Assembly (NCBI RefSeq): GCF_048892425.1
Contig: NZ_JBLZHU010000001.1
Span: forward strand, 866,623-930,622
Direction of reading: 5' to 3'
DNA from: Pacificispira sp002696645
GTDB lineage: Bacteria; Pseudomonadota; Alphaproteobacteria; UBA8366; Aestuariispiraceae
Length of the DNA stretch: 64,000 nt
Shown here: positions 25,835-32,776 of the stretch, one piece after another
Position numbering within the stretch: position 1 is the stretch's first letter
Layout of the letters: each line of letters opens with the position of its first letter
Position numbers and translations under genes: made by a program
The notes under the pieces: model-generated
Databases searched by the model: none
Told to the model about the DNA's origin: nothing
What the model saw: the letters and a program-made list of their open reading frames with translations, nothing else

Positions 25835-27430
25835 ATGAGAAACTTGGAACGGCCTGGCCGCTCACCTGTTCATGCGCCTACCGGCATGGCATCGACCTCA
25901 CACACATTGTCCACGCAGACGGCGGTTCAAATCCTGCAGGCCGGTGGGAACGCCATGGATGCGGCCATTGCGGCCTGTGCGGTGCAATGCGTTGTTGAAC
26001 CAGGTTCAACCGGTATTGGCGGGGATAATTTTTGTCTGTATGCGCCAGCGGGCAGTGCGGATATCACCGCGTTTAATGGTTCTGGCAAGGCGCCCAGCGG
26101 GGCGACGGTCGACTATTATCAGAAGCTGGGGATCACAAAAATTCAGCGCGACGTTCATGCGGTCACAGTACCAGGCGCTGTTGATGCCTGGTGGCAACTG
26201 CATCAGAAATTTGGCCATATGCCCTGGGCCGATGTGCTGGCACCGGCGATCGGTTATGCGCGGGATGGCTATCCCATTTCATCGCGGGTGCATCGTGACT
26301 TTTCAGTGGAAAAGGCGCTTTTGGCCGCAGAACCGTCAATGGCTGAGACATTTCTGGTCAATGGGGAAGTCCCTGCCGTTGGCAGCCGCCATTCGCAGCC
26401 AAAGCTTGCCAAGACATTGCAGTTGATTGCCGATCACGGTCGCGATGCATTTTATACCGGTGAGGTTGCAGAGGATATCGTGACCTATCTGCAATCCAAG
26501 GGCGGCCTTCACACAATGGAGGATTTCGCCTCTGTTAAAGGGGATTTTGTCACGCCGATTTCAACGGATTTCCGGGGCTATAAGGTCTGGGAATGCCCGC
26601 CCAATGGCCAGGGCGTGATCGCGCTGTTGCTGTTGAATGTGATGGGGGGATGTGACGTTGACGCCGCAAAAGGCCCAATCACGGCAGACCGCATCCATCA
26701 GGAAATTGAGGCAGGACGCCTGGCCTATACAGCCCGAAATCTCTATCTCGCAGATCCTGATTTCAACCCGGTTCCGGTTGAGGAATTACTGTCGGCTGAC
26801 TATGCCGCATCGGTGCGCGCCGCGATTGATCCAAAACGTGCGGCGGATCCGACAACAGCAGTCGACCTGCCCCCCCATAAGGACACGGTTTACATCACCG
26901 TCGTCGATAAGGACCGCAACTGCTGTAGCTTCATCAATACGGTATTCTATGGATTTGGCAGCGGCCTGATGGCCCCCAATTCCGGCGTTTTGTTGCAGAA
27001 CAGAGGAATGGGTTTCAGCCTGCAACCAGGGCATCCAAACGCGATTGCGCCCGGAAAACGTCCCTTGCATACGATCATCCCGGCCATGCTGACCAAGGGG
27101 GATCGCGCCGTGATGCCATTTGGTGTTATGGGGGGCGAATATCAGGCCTTTGGTCATATGCAGTTCCTGACACGGCATTTTGACTTTGGCCTGGATATCC
27201 AGGAAGCCATGGATGCACCGCGCTTCATGCCCGACCCGTTCACGGGTGAGGTGGAAATGGAAGGGGCCGTGCCGCAGGATATTCAGGATGAATTGACAGC
27301 CCGCGGGCATAAACTGGTTCAACCCCGTGGGCCGGTTGGTGGGTCGCAAGCGATCTTCATTGATTGGGAACAGGGGATTCTGACCGCTGGGTCTGATCCG
27401 CGCAAAGATGGCAGTGCGATAGGGTATTAA
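25835..27430 (+). CDS. Gamma-glutamyltransferase-family Ntn hydrolase
   Basis: Protein of 531 residues with the GGT fold: GMASTSHTLSTQTAVQIL, GGNAMDAAIAACAVQCVVEP, STGIGGDNFCLYA, and the autoprocessing/nucleophile Thr in HKDTVYITVVDKD (about Thr351). C-terminal GVMGGEYQAFGHMQF and GGSQAIFIDW are typical. I see no signal peptide, so it is probably cytoplasmic, unlike classical GGT. The DTVY wording is that of the GGT-like subgroup containing oxamate amidohydrolase (HpxW) rather than of glutathione GGT, so the substrate is open. An MFS transporter starts 3 nt after it, likely handling the substrate or product. Confidence 0.82.
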   Translation: MRNLERPGRSPVHAPTGMASTSHTLSTQTAVQILQAGGNAMDAAIAACAVQCVVEPGSTGIGGDNFCLYAPAGSADITAFNGSGKAPSGATVDYYQKLGITKIQRDVHAVTVPGAVDAWWQLHQKFGHMPWADVLAPAIGYARDGYPISSRVHRDFSVEKALLAAEPSMAETFLVNGEVPAVGSRHSQPKLAKTLQLIADHGRDAFYTGEVAEDIVTYLQSKGGLHTMEDFASVKGDFVTPISTDFRGYKVWECPPNGQGVIALLLLNVMGGCDVDAAKGPITADRIHQEIEAGRLAYTARNLYLADPDFNPVPVEELLSADYAASVRAAIDPKRAADPTTAVDLPPHKDTVYITVVDKDRNCCSFINTVFYGFGSGLMAPNSGVLLQNRGMGFSLQPGHPNAIAPGKRPLHTIIPAMLTKGDRAVMPFGVMGGEYQAFGHMQFLTRHFDFGLDIQEAMDAPRFMPDPFTGEVEMEGAVPQDIQDELTARGHKLVQPRGPVGGSQAIFIDWEQGILTAGSDPRKDGSAIGY

Positions 27431-27433
27431 GAC

Positions 27434-28678
27434 ATGTTGTTCCCAAAGGGTGATCCAACGATCCGCAACACGATGCTGTTATGCGCATCCCTGGCGGTCA
27501 GTAACACGGGCGCGGTTCTGATCATGACCGTGACGGCTCTAGCCGGTGCCTATCTGGCGCGGCCGGAGGTTATGTATTCATTGCCCCTGATCGGCACGTT
27601 TTCGGAGCGGGCGCTCAGCACTCTGGCACTGTCGATGCAATTCATTGGGACGATGATGGCGGCACCGCCAGCCGCCTTGCTGATGGCCCGTATCGGTCGA
27701 CGTGCCGGCTTTTCTGTCGGCCAGTTGATCGGATTCGGCGCAGCGGGATTGGCGACCTATGCCCTGTTTGATCAGAATTTCTGGCTGTTCGTCTTGGCTG
27801 GGTTCTTGATTGGTTTTCACAATGCATTCTGGCAGCAGTTCCGCTTTGCCGTTGCCGATACCGCATCGGCGGAATTCAAGCCTAAGGCTGTGTCCTATGT
27901 GATGATCGGGCCCTTGGTAGCTGGCATTTTTGGTCCTGAGATTGCGAAACATACGCGAGATATCTTTGCGCCGGTCCTGTTTGCCGGGGCCTATGTTTCC
28001 GTTGCCACATTGGCGTTGTTTGCGGTCGGGATTTTACAGTTCATCCGCATTCCAACGCCCCCCCGGCGCAAGAAAGGTGACTCTACAGGGCGTAGCTTCA
28101 AACAATTGGCGCAGGATCCCAAATTTGTCATCGCCGTCCTGGCGGGAATGGTGGGATATTCCAGCATGTCCTTTATGATGACTGCGACTCCTTTGGCAAT
28201 GATTGATTGCGGCCATCTGTTCGACGATGCGGCCTTTGTGATACAGGGCCATGTTATTGCCATGTTCGCGCCCAGTTTCTTCACCGGCAGTCTGATCGCC
28301 AGATATTCTGCACCCCGTATTATACTGGTGGGGGCGGGGCTGTATCTGGGCTCTGTTGTGATCAATATGACCGGTATCGACATGATTCAATTCTTCTCCT
28401 CCCTGGTTCTGGTGGGCGTGGGATGGAATTTTATGTTTGTTGGCGGCACAACCATGCTGACCGAATTTGCTACGCCGGAAGAACGCGCAAAGGTTCAGGG
28501 TGTGAATGATCTGTTGGTCTTTGGCGCTGTGTCGATTGCAAGCTTCCTGTCTGGTGCTCTGCAACAGGCCTATGGCTGGGGAACTGTGACACTCAGCATC
28601 ACTGGACCGATCCTGGTGGCGTTGGTCTGTGTTCTGCTGCTGCAAGGGCGCATCAATCGCGCACAGCCTGCGGAATAG
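27434..28678 (+). CDS. MFS transporter
   Basis: Inner-membrane protein of 414 residues with about twelve hydrophobic segments and the MFS loop LLMARIGRRAGFSVGQLIG after segment 2. The middle loop (PTPPRRKKGDSTGRSFKQL) is basic. Wording such as FLIGFHNAFWQQFRFAVAD and VGVGWNFMFVGGTTML is common in uncharacterised proteobacterial MFS permeases. It follows the GGT-family gene by 3 nt, so the two are probably co-transcribed and functionally linked. Confidence 0.85.
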   Translation: MLFPKGDPTIRNTMLLCASLAVSNTGAVLIMTVTALAGAYLARPEVMYSLPLIGTFSERALSTLALSMQFIGTMMAAPPAALLMARIGRRAGFSVGQLIGFGAAGLATYALFDQNFWLFVLAGFLIGFHNAFWQQFRFAVADTASAEFKPKAVSYVMIGPLVAGIFGPEIAKHTRDIFAPVLFAGAYVSVATLALFAVGILQFIRIPTPPRRKKGDSTGRSFKQLAQDPKFVIAVLAGMVGYSSMSFMMTATPLAMIDCGHLFDDAAFVIQGHVIAMFAPSFFTGSLIARYSAPRIILVGAGLYLGSVVINMTGIDMIQFFSSLVLVGVGWNFMFVGGTTMLTEFATPEERAKVQGVNDLLVFGAVSIASFLSGALQQAYGWGTVTLSITGPILVALVCVLLLQGRINRAQPAE

Positions 28679-28748
28679 GTCACACGATATCTTGCGTTCT
28701 GGGCTCCAGCGGATACACTATACTGTGATATCTGAGGAGACTTGAAGA

Positions 28749-30980
28749 ATGACAGACGACGCGCCCGCAGTGGCCTTGCGCCAGATACCGCTGGCCGATG
28801 CGTTAAGCGAACGCTATTTGGCCTATGCCATGTCGACAATTACGTCGCGGTCCTTGCCCGATGCGCGGGACGGGTTGAAGCCGGTGCATCGCAGGCTGTT
28901 ATTTGCGATGCGCGAATTGAAGCTGAACCCCGAAAGCGGCTTTAAGAAATGCGCGCGTATCGTCGGGGATGTCATGGGTAAATATCACCCCCATGGCGAC
29001 AGTTCGATTTATGAAGCCATGGTGCGATTGGCGCAGGAATTTGCGGTGCGCTATCCCCTGGTCGATGGTCAGGGGAATTTCGGTAATGTCGATGGCGATA
29101 ACCCAGCGGCCATGCGGTATACTGAGGCACGGCTGACCGAAACCGCCAATCGGTTGCTGCAGGGCATAGATGACGATGCCGTTGATTTTCGCGGCACCTA
29201 TGACGGGGAAGGGCGCGAGCCCGTTGTTCTGCCGTCCGCCTTCCCCAATCTGCTGGCCAATGGTGCGGCAGGGATTGCGGTTGGGATGGCGACCTCTATT
29301 CCCCCCCATAATGTCGCAGAGCTGTGCGAAGCCCTGATCTATCTGATCAAGACCCCCAATGCCTCCGTCGCGAAGCTGATGGACTTTATTCCAGGGCCAG
29401 ACTTCCCGACGGGCGGCACTCTGGTTGAAAGCCGGGAGGCGATTGCAGAGGCCTATGGGACAGGACGGGGCTCTTTCCGCATTCGCGCGCGCTGGGAAGT
29501 GGAGCAGTTAAAGGGTGGAACCTGGCAGATCGTTGTCACGGAAATTCCTTATCAGGTACAGAAATCGCGCTTGATTGAGCGTATCGCGGAACTGATCCAG
29601 GAGCGGAAGATCGCCATTTTGGGCGATATCATGGATGAATCTGCGGAAGATGTGCGCATCGTGATCGAGCCGAAATCGCGCAATGTCGATCCTGAAATGC
29701 TGATGGAAAGTCTGTTTCGCTATACGGACCTGGAAACCCGTTTCAGCCTGAACATGAATGTTCTGACCGAGGGCGGTCGGGTACCGAAAGTGGTCAATCT
29801 GAGAGAGGCCTTGCAGGCCTTTCTGGATCACCGCCATGATGTGTTGATCCGACGCTCAGAACACCGCAAGGCCCAGATCGAGCGGCGATTGGAAATCCTG
29901 AAGGGCTATCTGATCTGTTACCTCAATCTGGATGAAGTCATTCGCATCATTCGCGAAGAAGACCATCCAAAGCAGGTGATGATGGATACATTCGCCCTGT
30001 CGGATTTGCAGGCGGAATCGATCCTGAACATGCGCTTGCGCAGCTTGCGCCGTTTGGAAGAGTTCGAAATCAAGAAAGAGTATGATGGCCTGGAAACGGA
30101 ATTGTCAGAGATTGTGACCCTATTGGCCGATGGGGAGATGCGCTGGAAGCATATCGCCGACGAAATGCGCGACTTGAAGAAAGCCTATGGCCCCACAACA
30201 CCGCTGGGCCGTCGTAGGACGGAAATGGGATCTGTACCGACGGCTGTTATCGTTCCGCTGGAGGCGATGATAGAGAAAGAGCCGGTCACCATCGTATGTT
30301 CTGCAAAGGGCTGGATACGGGCGCTGAAGGGTCATTTGGCCTCCGATGCGGAAATTAAGTACAAGGAAGATGACGGTCCGCGCTTCGTTATCCCGGCCCA
30401 GACCACCGATAAGGTACTGATTTTTGGCACCAATGGTCGGTTTTACACCATTGGGGCCGATAAATTGCCCGGTGGACGCGGCAATGGGGAGCCGCTGCGC
30501 CTGATGATCGACCTGCCCAATGATCATGAGATTGTCAGCCTGATGGTGCATCAGGCGGATCGGAAGCTGTTGGTTGCCTCAACAGATGGCCGAGGTTTTA
30601 TGATTCCGGAAAATGATGTGCTGGCCCAGACTCGAAACGGGAAGCAGATATTGAATGTGTCTGGCAAGGTAGAGGCGATGGGGTGCCGCATTATTGATGC
30701 GGATCACGACAGCGTCGCGGTGATCGGTAAAAATCGCAAGTTGCTGGTGTTTGATATGGAAGAACTGCCCGAAATGGCGAGAGGGCGAGGCGTTATCCTG
30801 CAGAAATACCGGGATGGCGGTTTAAGCGATATAAAAACCTTTGCCAAAGCCGAAGGCCTGACCTGGCAGATCGGTGATCGAACCCGCACAGAGCATGATT
30901 TAAGCGGCTGGATCGGGAAGCGGGCCCAGGCTGGTCGGATGCCGCCGGCAGGCTTTCCACGCTCTAACAAGTTCAGCTAG
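28749..30980 (+). CDS. parC: DNA topoisomerase IV subunit A
   Basis: Type II topoisomerase subunit that cuts and passes DNA to decatenate daughter chromosomes; 743 residues. Breakage-reunion domain: YAMSTITSRSLPDARDGLKP, KYHPHGDSSIYEAM, and the catalytic Tyr124 in AAMRYTEARL. The quinolone-determining positions equivalent to E. coli Ser80 and Glu84 are Ser85 and Glu89 (wild type). The C-terminal third has beta-pinwheel blades (VTIVCSAKGWIRALKG, KVLIFGTNGRFYTIG). At 743 residues it is ParC-sized, not GyrA. GAGGAG precedes the ATG; its stop lies in a 7-bp tandem repeat. Confidence 0.93.
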   Translation: MTDDAPAVALRQIPLADALSERYLAYAMSTITSRSLPDARDGLKPVHRRLLFAMRELKLNPESGFKKCARIVGDVMGKYHPHGDSSIYEAMVRLAQEFAVRYPLVDGQGNFGNVDGDNPAAMRYTEARLTETANRLLQGIDDDAVDFRGTYDGEGREPVVLPSAFPNLLANGAAGIAVGMATSIPPHNVAELCEALIYLIKTPNASVAKLMDFIPGPDFPTGGTLVESREAIAEAYGTGRGSFRIRARWEVEQLKGGTWQIVVTEIPYQVQKSRLIERIAELIQERKIAILGDIMDESAEDVRIVIEPKSRNVDPEMLMESLFRYTDLETRFSLNMNVLTEGGRVPKVVNLREALQAFLDHRHDVLIRRSEHRKAQIERRLEILKGYLICYLNLDEVIRIIREEDHPKQVMMDTFALSDLQAESILNMRLRSLRRLEEFEIKKEYDGLETELSEIVTLLADGEMRWKHIADEMRDLKKAYGPTTPLGRRRTEMGSVPTAVIVPLEAMIEKEPVTIVCSAKGWIRALKGHLASDAEIKYKEDDGPRFVIPAQTTDKVLIFGTNGRFYTIGADKLPGGRGNGEPLRLMIDLPNDHEIVSLMVHQADRKLLVASTDGRGFMIPENDVLAQTRNGKQILNVSGKVEAMGCRIIDADHDSVAVIGKNRKLLVFDMEELPEMARGRGVILQKYRDGGLSDIKTFAKAEGLTWQIGDRTRTEHDLSGWIGKRAQAGRMPPAGFPRSNKFS

Positions 30981-31002
30981 GTACTAGGTACTAGGTACTA
31001 GG
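30977..31002. repeat. 7-bp tandem repeat with stops in every frame after parC
   Basis: CTAGGTA is repeated three times and followed by CTAGG (3.7 copies). The first copy contains the parC stop codon (TAG at 30978-30980). Because the period is 7, TAG recurs in all three frames on the plus strand, and the complementary strand also carries TAG at the same spacing. The last copy runs into AGGGGA, the ribosome-binding site of the next gene. Confidence 0.9.
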
Positions 31003-31010
31003 GGAATGCG

Positions 31011-31379
31011 ATGAAATTCTCTGTGCAACATGCCAAGGACGGTGTTTTTGACGATAAGGGCCTACGCTCTTTCTTTGAATACCGGGATCTGGGTATGGGG
31101 GAGGCGACCGATGGCCAGTTTCATGCCCAGGTCATCCGTGCCCGGGAAGCCTGCACAGACGGCACCGGCGCCCATACGCACAGCCTGGACTTCCAAATGG
31201 TCTATGTGCTGAAGGGCTGGGTAACATTCTGGTATGAGGGGCAGGGCGAAGTATCAATGGAGGCGGGGGCCTGCGTGCATCAGCCCCCCGGCATTTGCCA
31301 TGAATTGCTGCGCTGTAGCGATGATTGTGAGTTACTGGAAATCGTCTCCCCCGCGGAATTTGGGACTCAGCCAGCCTGA
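31011..31379 (+). CDS. Cupin-domain protein
   Basis: Single-domain cupin of 122 residues. The metal-site motifs are visible: THSLDFQMVYVLKGWVTFWYEG (motif 1 region with the His/Glu equivalents weak) and HQPPGICHELLRCSDDCELLEI (motif 2). AGGGGA sits before the ATG. Short cupins of this kind bind small ligands or act as dioxygenases or isomerases; the role here is unknown. It lies between parC and bioY. Confidence 0.75.
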   Translation: MKFSVQHAKDGVFDDKGLRSFFEYRDLGMGEATDGQFHAQVIRAREACTDGTGAHTHSLDFQMVYVLKGWVTFWYEGQGEVSMEAGACVHQPPGICHELLRCSDDCELLEIVSPAEFGTQPA

Positions 31380-31479
31380 AACCTTGTGCCTTAGAGGTGA
31401 TTTGCAAGCAGCGTACATTCTGCTATCCAAATTGCCGACAGTATTGGAACTGTTTTTAAATGTTGGAAGGAAATTGAAA

Positions 31480-32094
31480 ATGTCTAATGCGATTGCAACG
31501 CAGCCTACATTGGCACAGACAGTATGGCAGGCCGAAGGTGCCGCCCGTTGGATGCGCAATGTGGTTCTGGTCTTGGCTGGAACAGCGATTTTAGCCATTT
31601 CTGCCAAAATCAACGTGCCGATGCTTCCCGTCCCAATGACCATGCAGACTTTTGCGGTTCTCTTGATTGCGATGGCTTATGGTTGGCGCCTGGGCGCAGC
31701 GACCATCATCGCTTATTTGGCCGAAGGTGCCTTGGGGCTTCCGGTTTTCGCAGGGGGCGGTGGCTTGGCCTATATGGCTGGCCCGACGGGCGGCTATCTT
31801 TTCGGCTTTGTGCTTTCGGCACTTATTGTCGGATGGCTGGCTGAACGCGGTTGGCGCAACATTCCCAGCTCCTTCGCTGCGAATATCCTTGGTACGGTCC
31901 TAATTTTTGGATTCGGTTTTCTGTGGCTGACCCAGGTTATTGCCGTTGCAAAAGGTCTGGACTTCGCTGCTGCGGTTCCGATTGCATTCTCTGCTGGTGT
32001 AGCCCCCTTTATTCTGGGCGGTATCGTTAAATCTGCCCTGGCCGCTGCGGTTCTGCCGCTTGGCTGGAAAATCCTGGGGAAGATGCGCGGATAA
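31480..32094 (+). CDS. bioY: Biotin transporter BioY
   Basis: Substrate-specific S-component of the biotin ECF transporter, 204 residues with six hydrophobic segments. Family stretches: AKINVPMLPVPMTMQTFAVL, GAATIIAYLAEGALGLPVFA and MAGPTGGYLFGFVLSALIVG. Alphaproteobacterial BioY can work alone or with BioMN; no bioMN is adjacent. AAGGAAA precedes the ATG at 31480; the longer open frame overlaps the cupin gene. A rho-independent terminator follows at 32125-32154. Confidence 0.92.
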   Translation: MSNAIATQPTLAQTVWQAEGAARWMRNVVLVLAGTAILAISAKINVPMLPVPMTMQTFAVLLIAMAYGWRLGAATIIAYLAEGALGLPVFAGGGGLAYMAGPTGGYLFGFVLSALIVGWLAERGWRNIPSSFAANILGTVLIFGFGFLWLTQVIAVAKGLDFAAAVPIAFSAGVAPFILGGIVKSALAAAVLPLGWKILGKMRG

Positions 32095-32124
32095 CGCACT
32101 GATTCTATCGACTGTTTTGTTAAG

Positions 32125-32154
32125 GGCCGTGCACGGACAGTGTGCGGCCTTTTT
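32125..32154 (+). terminator. Rho-independent terminator after bioY
   Basis: Arms GGCCGTGCAC (32125-32134) and GTGTGCGGCC (32140-32149) pair over 10 bp with two G-U pairs, loop GGACA, followed directly by TTTTT. It lies 30 nt after the bioY stop and on the same strand. Confidence 0.85.
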
Positions 32155-32195
32155 CTTTGGCGGATTGTGCCGTGTTTAGGATCATTGTGTCCGCG

Positions 32196-32588
32196 TTATG
32201 CCGATTGCGGATCATCCAAACCATTCGGCAAAGATATCCAGAGAACCATTTGAGCGTTTTGGGAATGGCGGGATAGATGGCCTTTGCCATGGGTGTCTTC
32301 AACCAGAACGAATTCCCCCGCAGAAACCTTCCGGACCTCACCATCGCTTGTTTCGTACTCTACCGTACCATTTAGTCTCACTGTCAGTTCTCGATCTGGC
32401 ACGGTGTGCCAATCGACCTGGCGCATGCCCGCCGGGATCCGGGTGAAGCGAATGCGGGATGCAGGATAACTGGCAGATATGTCGAACGGCGTGGCGTCGG
32501 GGTGGACCGATGCCTTTTCTGTTGGTATTTCGACCTCTCCGAAATGCGATTCCCCATCTTGGGTGGCATAGATGCGCAAGCACTTCAT
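32196..32588 (-). CDS. Cupin-like protein
   Basis: Protein of 130 residues with a single beta-barrel domain. The stretches DWHTVPDRELTVRLNGTVEY and GEFVLVEDTHGKGHLSRH look like cupin motifs 1 and 2 with the His/Asp/His ligand spacing; the start MKCLRIYATQDGESHFG is typical of short uncharacterised 'cupin domain' proteins. No partner gene is obvious. It lies downstream of, and on the same strand as, the TRAP operon but is separated from it by that operon's terminator, so it is probably transcribed on its own. Confidence 0.7.
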   Translation of the reverse strand: MKCLRIYATQDGESHFGEVEIPTEKASVHPDATPFDISASYPASRIRFTRIPAGMRQVDWHTVPDRELTVRLNGTVEYETSDGEVRKVSAGEFVLVEDTHGKGHLSRHSQNAQMVLWISLPNGLDDPQSA

Positions 32589-32708
32589 TGTTGCGACCTC
32601 CTTCGGCTTAGAAATGATGAACTGGATTGTCCGTACGATAAGCCGGGCGGGCTGCGGATCTCAACAGGATCAACCGAAATATGGATCCACTTGTTTGATC
32701 TTCCTTCA

Positions 32709-32747
32709 TAAAAGAAAACGGGGCCGTGACGTTTCCGCCACAGCCCC
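32709..32747 (-). terminator. Rho-independent terminator of the TRAP operon
   Basis: Read on the minus strand, GGGGCTGTGGCG (32747-32736) pairs with CGTCACGGCCCC (32731-32720) over 12 bp with two G-U pairs and a GAAA tetraloop, followed by GTTTTCTTTT. It sits 29 nt after the dctM-like stop. Confidence 0.9.
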
Positions 32748-32776
32748 TGTACTTTGTTGGCGCTGCCTGGCCAATC

